From Anisus vortex (lineage: Eukaryota > Mollusca > Gastropoda > Planorbidae), in contig OX421497.1 of NCBI GenBank assembly GCA_949126835.1, positions 13,301,132 through 13,365,131 of the forward strand: 64,000 nt of DNA. Reading direction: 5' to 3'. The position numbers and the translations under genes were made by a program. A model generated the notes under the pieces. It searched no databases and had not been told where the DNA came from. It worked only from the letters and a program-made list of their open reading frames with translations. This document shows positions 1 to 10,950 of the stretch, piece by piece (the stretch's first letter is position 1; every line of letters begins with the position of its first letter).

Positions 1-1639
1 CCACGGCCAAAGAAGCGAGACAAAAAAATAGGAGTTTCATTGCGCAATCTTGAAAAGAAAGAAAATTGTTTATCTAAAATGAGTAGTATGATTTGGGAAT
101 TATTTTAGAAAAGCTTTATTTCGCTCAAAAATCTTTAGAAAAAAGTATGCGCTCAGATTGTGTATTTTGAACGAGAAAGATTGTAAGTAAGTCACAACAA
201 ACTTTTCAATTTTATTATAAAATGTCTTTGGAGTTATAAAGTTTAATGTTGCGATATCTACTCTATGAAGGAATTTTTTTTATCTACTTTTCTAAATTAT
301 CTAATTGTCTTTTTTAATTATAATCAAATTTATTGTACACTTAAAATATATGACTACGCTCTATATATAAAAGATAAACATAAACTATAAACATTAACAT
401 TTACCACTCGCAATGTAAGAGTTAGAAGCTATCGCCAACCTAACGAAGTTTTTTTATTGGTCAAAAAGGCTACAAAATCAACGGAGAAGCTATCAGGATC
501 TTGTCTAAACACGTCGGACCATGCAAAGTAACTTTGAATCTATCTTTGATCAGGACTTGTGTCAATTTGTGGAGCAATTAAAGCTGAACTTTGCCTAATG
601 CCAGGAATTTAAATTCTGTAGGAATCGTGATCAGAAAAACAGGAATGTTGTATCCAAGTTCTAGAACTTTTTTTTTTCGTTTTTCTTTTGTTCTTGTGGC
701 TGAATGGGCAAAATAAAATATGATCTAATCTTTGCGATTACATTTTTTAAAGAGAAAATTAAAAATTTAAACAGGCGACTAATGTTATGATTTATTTACA
801 AAGGCAAGCGTGGTTTATAAAAAAATTTATTAAAGTCTCTTGTTTTTGTTTTTGTTGAGGTATTGTGTAAAATAAAGTTTTACCTTAAGACACTGTTGGT
901 TCACTGAGATAATAAAGCATTAGTTATCGGTTTTTGGTTTTGGCGTTTTGACTAGCAAAGATCTTTATTTAGAAGAATTAACTATTTTCTATTTTGGCAT
1001 TTAGACCTGCATTGCTGTTCATTTAGTCGATATAAGAAGTTTCTATTTCGGTATTTAGACTAGCAAAGCTGTTCATTTTGCCGAAATTGATATTGACTTT
1101 TGGTCAACAGCCGAATATATATATTAACTTTCAAAATTCAGACTGCAACGCAAGTGCTACCTCTATTACTCTGCTTATTGATAATTCTGAATAAAATTAT
1201 ATATAAAACATGAATATACAACTGTATATTACATGTTCTATGAAGGGATGTTAAACCTTGTTTGATTCGTACGAAACAATTCCTTAACAGTAAATACCTT
1301 TGCAACACTAATTAATCAATGGCCTTTTTTTCCAAATCCCGAATATTGCTTGCAATACAAGCACAGACAACAGCAAACGCAGATGTTAAGTTACAATTAA
1401 CGCTATCGTCGGCACAACCTTTTATCTACCTATTTGAGGAGCAAAAACAAACTGGGATGTCCCCATTGATGCTGAACGCTCCTAACAGACAAACAGACCG
1501 ATAGACCTAGGATTGTTAGATGCCTTGACTTCAAAAGAAAAAAAACATAGAGACATAGAGAGACAAAAAGGGGGACATATTTAGTGTTTCATTTGAATCT
1601 TCGCAGTTAAACCCACAATCAGTTCAGTATTATAACAAC
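1..1639. other. AT-rich intergenic DNA, no gene seen
   Basis: No coding region or RNA gene is supported here. The only structure is a degenerate duplication of about 65 bp around 970-1085, where a stretch reading tttagactagcaaagctgttcattt recurs in altered form. The short open frame at 1319-1504 has no recognisable domain and ordinary intergenic composition. Confidence 0.6.
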
Positions 1640-2134
1640 ACCTGACAATATTTGTCTAGTGGTAACTTCTTCTTCTATCCCATAACCCGAGTGAGGGTCG
1701 TTGGGGCACCATTTTTTGACAGTTGGATTGTTTTACGTTATTCGTCTCGGTCCTGCGCCGCCCACTGGGAGTCTGCAAGAAACAAGCCGGTCCACTCCTT
1801 GATGTCATCATTCCATCGTCTCTTTAGCCTGCCTCTCTTTCTGCCACCCCGCACTGTGCCCTGCAGGAAGGTTTTCGCCAGGCCTTCGGATCTTGCCACA
1901 TGCCCGTACCATCTGAGTTTTCTGGATTTAATGGCGCTTAGTAGGTCCTCGTGAGGGCCGATGACGTTAGTGATTCACTCACGGACAGCCTCATTTGTAA
2001 CTCGATCTTTGTAGGAGATGTTTAAAATTTTATGTAGGCATCTCATTTCCAGGGCTCTGATTCTTTCTGGAAATCTGCTGTAAGTGTTCATGTATTACAG
2101 CCGTCCATAAAAACTGCCACTGCCAGGAAGCGCA

Positions 2135-2990
2135 TCAGTCGAATCCTTGAGTAAAGTGAGATTGCCTTTTTTGCTTCGCCAGATTTTTTTGCTTGCAAAG
2201 TGCAGCAGTTACATAGGCTATTCTTGCAAGAATATCCGACTTGGATCCTACATCAGATATTATGTATCCCAAATATTTGAAGGAGGAGACTTTCTCGAGC
2301 CTCTGACCGCCCACTTGTATTTCGGATTCAAACTCTATGTTTGCCATAGCTTTGGTCTTTTCGGCGTTGATTTCCATGCCATACGCTGTTAATCTTTTCT
2401 CCAGGTGTTAACTCCCACAGTTCATCTTCACGGCCAGCTGTCATCGGCAAAGCGAGGATTGGTGACTGGTTTCCCACCGATGCTGACTGTCTCGACGTGG
2501 TCAACCAGTGCATCGGTCATGATCCTTTCTAGGTAAATATTGAAGAGTGTTGGGGAGAGTAGGCACCCTTGACGCACGCCAATGGTTGATTTGAACCAGT
2601 TGCCAGTGACATCGTTGTGAAGGACTGCACTGGTAGCTCTGTCATACAGACTTTTAATGACTGCAACAATGTTGGGGGTTATGTTGTATGCTCTCATGGT
2701 TGCCAACAGCACTGCGCGCCAGACTCTGTCAAACGCTTTCTTAAAGTCTACGAACACATGGTATAGGTGTTTTTGGTGCTGTAGGCATTTCTAACAGATT
2801 AGTCTCAGGTTAAAGATTTGTTCGGTGGTACTTCGCCCTGTCCTGAAACCTGCTTGTTCTTCGGCTATGATTTGTTCGGCTTGAGGTTTTAACCTGTTGA
2901 GTATTATTTTCAGGAGGACTTTGCTGGGATGGCTGATGAGGCTGATGGTACGGTAGTTTTGATACTCTTGACTCTTTGACACTCTGCGGG
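2135..2990 (-). pseudogene. LINE reverse transcriptase domain, broken
   Basis: Three consecutive pieces on the minus strand carry RT motifs. Piece one (2982-2791) has YRTISLISHPSKVLLKIILNR and QAGFRTGRST. Piece two (2757-2428) has the FVDFKKAFDRVW palm motif, GVRQGCLLSPTLFNIY, and the catalytic box as FADD. Piece three (2377-2135) has the thumb-like INAEKTKAM and FKYLGYIIS. Frameshifts fall just before the FVDFKKAF motif and right after FADD, so the polymerase is dead. The preceding linker is at 3527-2910. Confidence 0.88.
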
Positions 2991-3453
2991 TATGTTGTTT
3001 ACCCTTGCTGCTTTCCCTTTCTTCAGTGATTTCACTGCTGCCTCAACTTCATCTCGAAAAATGGGGAGAATTTCTTCCCCTTCTCTATTCTGTGGACATG
3101 CTAGGACTGAGGGGTCTCCATTAGATGTGTGGTTGTTAAGGTCAGAGCAGTATTCTGTCCATCTATCCAGGACATCATGCGTTTCTGTCAAAAACAGGCC
3201 TGATTTACTTTGGATCGCAGAAATACTGGGCTGCTTTACTCTTGTCAGCTGTTTCACTGTTTGGTAGGGCTTCTTGCTGTTGTTCCTATTCAGACTGTTC
3301 TTTATTTCCCGGCATTTATCATCCAGCCAATTCTGCTTTGCTGAGCGCATACCTTTTCGAGTGTTGCTGTTGATTTCTCGGTAGGCATCAGCTCCTTGAG
3401 GGGTGTTCTTTTTCTTTTTCATCTCTCTTCGTCTATCACACAGATCTAAAAGT

Positions 3454-4495
3454 TCATGGTTTTCTCCTTGGGTGGTGTTTGCCAAGTAGTTCAGTAGCAG
3501 CATCTGTAGCTGTTGAGTTAAATGCATTGGTCAATGTGTTGACATTTACCTCATCAGCTCCCAAATTGAGCAGTGGTGCGAATTTTCCTCCAACTGTGGC
3601 TTGAAATAGTTTCGCTACCTCTGGGTCTTGCAGTTTGTCCAGGTCAAACTTTAGGCTGGTGCACTTTGCTTTGGTTTTTCTCTTCAAGTGAAGCTGGAAG
3701 GACAACATCACTATTTCGTGGTCGCTTCCTATGTCTGCTCCTGGATATGTGCGTGTCTTACCAATGTTAATGCCGGATTTGAAGCGTATCTTTACCATGA
3801 TGTAGTCTATCTGGTTGTGATGCTCCCCGTCGGGACTGTGCCAGGTCTATAGCCTGGATTTTTTGTGTGGTGGCCAAGCGTGTTTGCCAGTATCAAATTG
3901 TTGTATCTGGCAAACTCTAAAAAAGCCTCAGACCTCTATCGTTTGTCTCGTTGTTGCAATGGGGTCAATGTGTGTCTCCCCAGTTGTGGTATACATCTAT
4001 GACTATGGATCTCCTCGACACTTGATCAAGGACAGCCTGGAGTTGTTCATAGAAATCCTCGACTTCGCTGTCGTCATAGTCTGTTGTTGGGGCGTAAGTC
4101 TGGATGATGTTGATGTTGAAAGGGGCCGCTCTCAGGCTAATGGTGATAAACTGCTTGAGACTGACCGACAGCCCATGACAGTGGCCAGAGTATCTTTATG
4201 GACAAGAAATCCAACACCATGTTAATGCTTGTCATCTCTTCCGCAGAAGTAGAGCTTGTTGCCTTTGTCGGTAGTTGTTTTACCTAGGCCTTTCCAGTGC
4301 AGTTCACTGATACCTAGGATATTGCATCGATAGTGCTCTATCTCGTGGGCAAGCTGTTCTAATTTTCCATCCGCAGCTAGGGTCCTGACATTGCAGGTTC
4401 CTACAATGAAGATGTCTCTCGAGCGAATCTTGCGAAGGTGTGCAAGATGTCCACCAGTATTCCACAATTTCACCTCCGTCCAGGTAGTCAACGGA
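3454..4495 (-). pseudogene. LINE endonuclease domain, broken
   Basis: The N-terminal piece (4491-4222) reads GTCNVRTL, then CNILGISELHWKG, matching the first motifs of apurinic-like endonucleases that nick target DNA for LINE insertion. It continues in other frames as GVGFLVHKD near 4220, QTYAPTTD-like sequence around 4100, then GADIGSDHEIVMLSF at 3798-3454, which carries the terminal SDH motif. At least two frameshifts and several stops separate these pieces. The initiator and the catalytic order are intact only as relics. Confidence 0.85.
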
Positions 4496-4880
4496 AGGCG
4501 CGGTCCTTGTTGACCCGGGCGACGACCGAACCGGTATGGAGTGGGTGATAGTTGTCATTTCATGGTGTGTCTTGGGCAAGTAAACCTAGCAGGGCCCAAT
4601 CATCTCCAGGCTGTTAGGCAGCTCCCATTTTGGGCAGGTTGTCCTAGCCATTGTGCCTCTAGTGGCATACTCTGCCTAGCACAGATGAAGCGGTGACCAG
4701 TTCCTGAGATACTTTTCAGCTGCTCACCACTTCTATCCATCATCTGCCTTCCATGATGTCACGTGACCCTGATCGGGGGGCAAAGCGGGTACTCCACCCC
4801 TGCCCATGGTGTGTCCCGCAGGCTAGCAGAGGGAAGGAGGCGCCTTACATCTCCTATTACATCTCCTTACCCTACCCCGC

Positions 4881-5850
4881 CACCCACCTAGTGGTAACAC
4901 TGACATAAACAGATTTTGTTTTCAAGCATGCTTTTAATTTAAGCCAATTACAATAAGGCAACTTAATAAAAAAAAATACACTTTACAGCGCGGGCAAAGT
5001 TTTAAAATAACATTTTCATTATTTTCTATTGGATTTTATTCATATAAGGACTCTAGGGGTTTTCCTGATTCATATAAAGACTCTAGGAGTTTTCCTAATT
5101 CGGCTCTACGTTTCGGTCTACATCTCTTCAGTTAGTTGAGCTAAGCAGTAGATCAGGGCGAGTGCTTATAGCGTGGAGAATTAAAATCATTTATCGATGA
5201 AGCATTTGTTTTCAAACTTTAGAAATAGACACATAAACTTAAATCTATAACCTTTATGTATAAGAAAAAAATTGGTAAATAAGGATCTAAATAAACACAT
5301 TTCCATTAAATGAACTTACCTTAACAGTTTGTTTTTCAACAGCTACACTTGTAAAGTGCAATGAATGTATTGTCTTTCAAATAAATGCACAAACCTCACA
5401 TATTCATAGATCTTTAAGTTTTAGATTTTACATCGATATTTTGATGGTGCGTCTTAAGCTTTACATGGTAGGTGTTGATTGGATATTTCTCATAAGTGAG
5501 TCATAACAAAGGATGACTTTCAAGGCTACAATATTACTCACTTCATGAGCCACTTACCTAATCTTCATTTGAAACATAATCAATGTATTGTCTCCATGGT
5601 GAATTATATGTATTTGCTGTAAAATATATGTTCATGAAATTGATCATTATCAATGGAGAAATAATATGCTTTTTCCAGGTGTACAATTGCACATACGTTT
5701 GTTTTAATTAGACTTAGCTTAAAACGTTGGCGTAGAAATGGGTAGACATCTTGAATGTTAAATTGCTCATAATCAATCATTTTCTTACACGTACTTTGTT
5801 AAGAAGAAACTTGTTTGAAAAAGACTATAGGGTTAATATTGTGGACAAGG
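4881..5850. other. AT-rich intergenic DNA with a 30-bp duplication
   Basis: No gene is seen. A 30-bp unit containing catataaggactctagg is repeated twice at about 5040-5099. The rest is plain AT-rich sequence. Confidence 0.5.
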
Positions 5851-5854
5851 CGGC

Positions 5855-6015
5855 ATTGTGAATGTCCAGGGTTCGAATTTAGGTTGAAAGAAATAAGCAA
5901 AATGATTAATTTTTATTTGATGTTAACTAGGCCCACGCAAATCGGGTGAGTATCTTACATTAGTTAAGGAAAGCAAAAAAAGGCTGGGCATTTTGCTGGC
6001 TACACAATTGTATTG
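5855..6015 (+). mobile_element. SINE fragment, tRNA-derived family 1
   Basis: A B-box-like ccagggttcgaattt near 5869 is followed after about 90 bp by the family core: cttacattagttaaggaaagcaa, then ggctgggcattttgctggctacac. The same order occurs in other copies in this window. The head is worn and no target duplication was found. Confidence 0.6.
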
Positions 6016-6064
6016 CAGGCCGTTTCCACTGATAGAGAATTTAACTCTGCTTTAGTATCTATGG

Positions 6065-6280
6065 ATGGAATACGGTAGCCTAGCGACAGTGCGCTCCGCT
6101 GCCTCATCGAAAGTCCCGGGTTAGAATCCTGGCGAAGCTTGCAATATATTCGTGGATATGGAGGGCACCTTGAGTCGAACCAGCTCTGGTGGTTACCTGA
6201 AATTAGTTAAGATAAAGTCAAAGCAGATGGGCGTTTTTTTATTGGTTACACACTCCCCTAGTATGCCGTGGCCAAAAAAA
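6065..6280 (+). mobile_element. SINE, tRNA-derived family 1
   Basis: A tRNA-like head (tagcctagcgacagtgcgctccg, B box cccgggttagaatcctggcg at about 6116-6135) leads into the family core with ccagctctggtggttacctg, agttaagataaagtcaaagc and a tail with tagtatgccgtggccaaa. This is the most complete head-plus-core copy in the window. A 69-codon open frame across it is not a gene. Confidence 0.7.
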
Positions 6281-7955
6281 ATAATTGTGAACTCTTCTTT
6301 CCTATCAATAACACAATTTTTCCATGGATTAAATTGGACCGACAGGAATAAATTATTTTAGTCATATTGACACTATTTTCTGAAAAGAAAAAAAGAAATA
6401 CTTTTTACTCCCTTTCTTTTAACTCGTACTGTCTGTCTATCTGCTTGGTAGGTTGCTTGATAGCAAAACTTTGCATCGATTTTTCGACCAGTTCCCATCG
6501 TCCAATTAAGCTGAAACATGGGCAGCAGACTTGTCCCGACTAACAATACATTCTTTCAAATTTTCAGCATCATAGCCTTTGGAATAGTCACTTATACCTT
6601 CAACCAATTTGCCAATCGAAGAAAATATTTTACGTAAAACATGGCTGCCTCTACCGGAAGAGACGGAAGTAAATAAACTTTTTGGATATGTTCATGTTTA
6701 CGAAATAAATAGAATGAAAACGATACAATGTAGCCGAAACAAAGCGAGTTATCTTTTTATGGTTTTTGCGTGCCAAATCTAGAAAAAAAAGGATGCGCAA
6801 AATTTTTGAGTGGAAATTCATAATGTATGATATCACTTATATTTATTTTAATCTATCAAAATATAAATTTAATATAAACTTAGTTTACAAAGAGAAGGGA
6901 GTATAATAAAAACTTTGCTTTGATGGGTTAGTTTATTAAGCATATAATTTTGTAAGCAGTTTTAATCTCTTTTTACCAGCTCGTACCGTGCCCACCATAA
7001 GCCTCGACATGTTCACATTTTAGACTTTAAGGCTCAAGATTTTTGTTTTGAAAAGAAATGTTTAGTCAACAGAATTGTTGTCGAAACTCGTCTTCAACGC
7101 CAAAATATCTTCACGCAAAGTGCATATAGATTTACAACTAGTGCACCAGGCCCGAATGATTTTTAATATCTCATATTAGATTGGAAACGTACACATGTCC
7201 CAATTAGAAAAACGATTATATTGTATAGGCCTACTTGATGACAAATAAGCTTTGCTAAAACAAAAAATATCAGCGGATGAAAACATCCTAAAGTGTGGCA
7301 CACTGTACTTTCTTGTGGCTTAAAATGAACGTGAACTTTTAATGAGGTTTATTTGTGTCCAGCTTATGAGGGACAACGCTATTGCGGCTAGACTAAGTTC
7401 ATAACAAAGATTAAGAAGAAAATACAGTTCACCTTGACACAATAACATGGTCTATTTTTAGAGTGCCGAAAACTGTCTACTTTGATACTATATTATATGC
7501 TAGGACTATTTTTTAATTAAAAGTTAAATTTGTCAAATACATGTCTATGAATTGTACGCTTTTTGCTAAAAGAAATATTAATGAATGATTCATCTTATAC
7601 TTGACAATATCTGTGATTCTCTTATGTCAAACAGAATTATACACGCGACTACGGTAAGGAATATCAATCGATGAATGCTCTTCAATGGAATATTAGTGCT
7701 TTTGATATGTCATTTTCTACAATTTCAAGACATTTTTTTAGAAACCACGGTATGTTATTGTTGTGTTATGCTATTGTTGTGTTTTCTCAATATTGTTGCA
7801 CAGGTGGTACCGTATTTGAACATATTGAAGATTCAGGGTGATAAAAACAAACACAAGCCTTATTCAAAAGCTAATACATATCCTTCAAGTTATTTTTTCC
7901 ATCTCATGATTACTTTATTATTACTTCAACATAACTTCATGGACTCACTCAAACG
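6281..7955. other. AT-rich intergenic DNA, nothing recognised
   Basis: I see no conserved domain, RNA gene or tandem array here. The open frames at 6651-6836 (minus) and 7675-7974 (plus) are short, AT-driven and show no signal or domain I trust. Confidence 0.5.
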
Positions 7956-8149
7956 TTATAAGCCAAAATTATAACTACTGACACTGTCTGTAAAACAATG
8001 AATTGATTCTTTTTCTTCTTTTTTTTTTTTTTTTTTGTTTTTTATAATATTATGTGCTGCTAAATATCTGATATCCCCCAACAGTAGGCCTACATATTTT
8101 TTAAATAAAAAGAAATAGGAATCGCAATGACTTTTCGATGGGCTCGGGT

Positions 8150-8285
8150 TCATAATAGCGACTGTCAAAACAGCGACTGCCACTTGAGCGACTTCAAAAT
8201 AGCGACTGGGCAAAATAGCGACTGTCAAAACAGAGACTGTCAAAATAGCGACTCTCATTTGAGCGACTACACAAGGGCGACGTAA
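8150..8285. repeat. Degenerate GCGACTGTCAAAATA repeat
   Basis: Units of about 15-20 bp built on gcgactgtcaaaatagcgac recur seven or eight times with substitutions, such as gcgactgccacttgagcgac. The repeated motif makes low-complexity open frames on both strands. It may be part of a larger dispersed element. Confidence 0.7.
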
Positions 8286-8494
8286 TCAGGTTGGCATTTC
8301 GACTTTTAATACCCTCCCTTTTCGTACTGTTAACAAACCAAACTAGGAAATATTAATTTTATAAACTTTTTAATGAAATATTTTGTGAAATTAATGAAAT
8401 ACATTTTTGTGAGACCTTAAATATCGCGACTATTATCGAATTTTCTTAAAAAAATCCTCAATATATTTTCTCATATAATAATAGTGTGATGCTA

Positions 8495-8600
8495 GTCTAG
8501 GTTGCCAGTCGTCCGGCAAAAGGAGGACATGTCGTCCTTTTTAGCCCTGTGTCCTCCATTTGGCAGGCAAAGCTACAAATATTTATAATGTCCGGTTTTT
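8495..8600. repeat. Possible DNA-transposon terminus with aggaggacatgtcgtcc motif
   Basis: The sequence ggttgccagtcgtccggc followed by ggaggacatgtcgtcctt and tgtcctccatttggc contains overlapping inverted ggac/gtcc motifs. This looks like the end of a dispersed element, but no partner end was found. Confidence 0.3.
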
Positions 8601-9020
8601 GTACGCCAAAGGTTTTAAGAATCCTTTTTTTTTATAACTTTTGTGTTGTTTTTTTACTGTCAATAAGTGGATGGCACGGGTAAAGCAAAACAGCGGAGAT
8701 TTTAGCAGTAAAAGGGTTATGAATTCGGTTGTGTTATCTAATGTGTTGTTAGATTAATTGTCCACCCATCTTCTCTTTCCCCACCTCACCTCCCCTTGCA
8801 AACATACATTCAAATTTACCTATGTAACAGCTTTATTGTTACAAAATATAACAGGCGATTTAATCTACGTTAGTGACTCACAATAATATTAAGACAAAGG
8901 ATGTACGTTTCGGAGTGAAGGTAAATGTCCTATTTTAAGAACTATTTAGCCATATTGGGAAACTTTTATCCTAGTTTACAAGTAAGATGGTTAAATTTAT
9001 TAAGAAGGTGATAATTACGC

Positions 9021-9222
9021 TAAATCATGTAGTCTGTTTTAAATCTTCGTTTTAAATCATGTAATCTGTTTTAAATATTCGTTTTAAATCATGTATTCTG
9101 TTTTAAATCTTCGTTTTAAATCATGTAGTCTGTTTTAAATCTTCGTTTTAAATCATGCATTCTGTTTTAAATTTTCGTTTTAAATCATGTAGTCTGTTTT
9201 AATCTTCCTTTTTTAAATCATT
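9021..9222. repeat. Tandem repeat, 32-bp unit, about 6 copies
   Basis: Six consecutive units start with taaatcatgtagtctg and end with ttttaaatcttcgtt. They differ at a few positions (tagtct, taatct, tattct, cattct) and are otherwise well conserved. Confidence 0.92.
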
Positions 9223-9569
9223 TATGTATTTTGTAGCTAATTCAAATTAAATTTGTTTTTTTTTCAATTCATTTCTATCGTTGTTGTTGTGCTTTAAAAC
9301 AAACAGGCAATACATTCGACATCAATTGTTTTATGTAGTTTAAGTCCTGCTGCCAATGTTTTCCATTTTTCAAGTCAACATAGGTTCTCTTCAAATGTGT
9401 CATGATTATGTAGTTTTGGACTCAGTTTCCACCACTTATCAGACCCAGTAACAAATTTAGATGTTGTTTCGGTAACATGAACAGCAAACAATCTGCAGCA
9501 AAAACAGTGTAATTTCCACCGAGAGGTGAGTAAACCATCCATAAACGCATTATTTTTGTACTATTCTTT

Positions 9570-9650
9570 TTTTTATTCGGGTGTCACCCGTGAGAGGGTG
9601 TCACCCGGTGCGGTCCGCACCCTTCGCACCCTCTCGGCAGGCCACTGCAT
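9570..9650. repeat. G+C-rich palindrome-bearing repeat fragment
   Basis: In an AT-rich context, this block holds two perfect odd-length palindromes, cgggtgtcacccg and ggtgcggtccgcacc, separated by gagagggtgtcacc. It resembles a terminal piece of a dispersed DNA element. The family is not identified. Confidence 0.45.
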
Positions 9651-10149
9651 ATAAACATTAATCATTAATGCAGGGTACAAACGCAACATACAACATTCAT
9701 TCATTGTTGAGCACCGCAATGAGCCAGGATTAATTGTAGTTTATAGGTTGGAGCCATTATGAGTAAGGTGCCATGGCACCAGTCTGAGTGGTTGGCACCT
9801 CTAGTGAGTTTACGACATTTATTATTGCTTTGCATTTTAACCTTCTTTCTTGAAGAGTGTTACTTTATTGTGCTAAAAAGTGAGTTTTGATTTTTCACTT
9901 GTATTGTCTTATAACTCTTTACCAAAGTTTGTTCTATTCAAAGAAAAGTTTAATAAATTGATGGATACAGACAAAAAATATACTAGTAGAGGTGCAACTA
10001 ATATTGAATAACAATTAAGTTATATATTTTGTTAAATTTAATTGTGTACAAGTTAATGTTATATCAATTGCTCTTTTGTCGTGAAAATTCTTTGAAATTG
10101 TGTCCATGAACCAAATGTACAATTGTACAATACATTTTTTTGGTGGAAT

Positions 10150-10262
10150 TACTTACATACATACATACATACATGCACACATACATACATGCACACATAC
10201 ATACATACATACATACATACATAAAAACATATATACATAAACACATATACTTAAACACATTC
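10150..10262. repeat. Microsatellite (CATA)n with CACA interruptions
   Basis: Runs of catacata are interrupted by gcacac. On the minus strand this makes a YVCMYVCM-type open frame (10064-10324), which is an artefact of the repeat. Confidence 0.9.
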
Positions 10263-10374
10263 ATATATACACACACTGAAAAAAAAATAATTAAATAACA
10301 AAATATATAAATATTTTTCTTCATTTATTTTAAAAGGTTTTAAAAGGTTTCTAAAATTTAACACAATTTGAGAA

Positions 10375-10380
10375 TTTATT
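10375..10380 (-). promoter_or_regulatory. AATAAA polyadenylation signal for the 10.5/17.3 kb gene
   Basis: AATAAA on the minus strand lies about 100 bp past the TAG stop at 10477. A second AATAAA is at 10324-10329. Either could be used. Confidence 0.4.
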
Positions 10381-10476
10381 TTCAGATTCGAATATGTTCA
10401 ATATGTTTCAGTAATTTTGTTAAAATACTTTCAAATATTTTTTCGTCCTTTGAAACTTGAGCGTGTAGAGTTATTC

Positions 10477-10859
10477 CTAGTAGCCCACGTTTAAACCAGC
10501 ATTAGCGTTAGCTGCTAAAACGCCGTTCAATAAACCCTCACTTAATTTGCCGTTTATCCCGGCAGTTAAGTAAGGTAATTGGTCAATTATTCCCACAGGT
10601 AACCCAACACTCAACCCGCTAGTTAACGCTCCAGTGACACCACCAAGTAACTGGCCAATTCTTGATAGCACGTCTACAACAAGGTCCCCTAATCCAAGTT
10701 TGTTGAAAGCACCCTTTACGAGTTCAAACAGTTCGGGTTGGTTTAATTTCAATGAGAGCTTCTTAGCCAGTATCAAAAAAAGTTCCACCATCTTGCGAGT
10801 TGATGCAGATTCTATTGTCGCATTAAAGCAGAGGTCGATCTGTGCATCAATACCAGATG
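10477..10859 (-). CDS. Secreted Gly/Leu-rich protein, exon 2 (hypothetical)
   Basis: This minus-strand block encodes about 127 residues to a TAG stop. A strong acceptor (a long T-rich tract ending in tag) sits just upstream at 10860-10861, so the apparent open frame running further up to 10911 is probably intron. The first bases complete a split codon in phase 1, matching the donor at 17224. The peptide has one cysteine (IDLCFN), a possible N-glycosylation site NAT, an amphipathic N-half (MVELFLILAKKLSLKL) and a Gly/Leu/Val-rich C-half (GQLLGGVTGALTSGLSVGLP, LLNGVLAANANAGL). Its composition recalls the LPLVGG proteins at 30-42 kb, but no clear homology is visible. Joined to exon 1 it gives 148 residues. 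I do not recognise the family and assign no function. Confidence 0.6.
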
Positions 10860-10950
10860 CTAAAAGAAAAAAAAATGTAAAAAAATAAAACAACACATCA
10901 TCGGATTTCAAGAAATTTAATGATAAATAAGTAAATAATTAAGTTAGAAA

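Larger units (their letters stand above)
1640..4880 (-). mobile_element. Decayed non-LTR retrotransposon (LINE), endonuclease plus reverse transcriptase
   Basis: Read on the minus strand, the order is a G+C-richer 5' region (about 4590-4880), an APE-type endonuclease (about 4500-3700), a linker, a reverse transcriptase (about 2990-2380) and a C-terminal tail (about 2080-1745). Each part is recognisable by translation but in different frames, with stops between, so the element cannot make one protein. The tail contains KLRWYGHVARSEGLAKTFLQG followed by a basic GGRKRGR run, typical of LINE C-termini. One in-frame TGA sits in this tail near 1976. The family is the one often mis-annotated in animals as craniofacial-development-protein-2-like. 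The exact clade (RTE-like or CR1-like) cannot be fixed without a search. Confidence 0.9.

Noticed and set aside
9028..9222. CRISPR or tRNA cluster in the 32-bp repeat
   Set aside because: Simple tandem array without spacers or RNA folds.
10860..10911. Upstream in-frame start of the 10.5 kb exon (MKSDDVLFYFF)
   Set aside because: It would translate a T-rich acceptor tract; the in-phase signal-peptide exon at 17224-17287 fits better. Not fully excluded.
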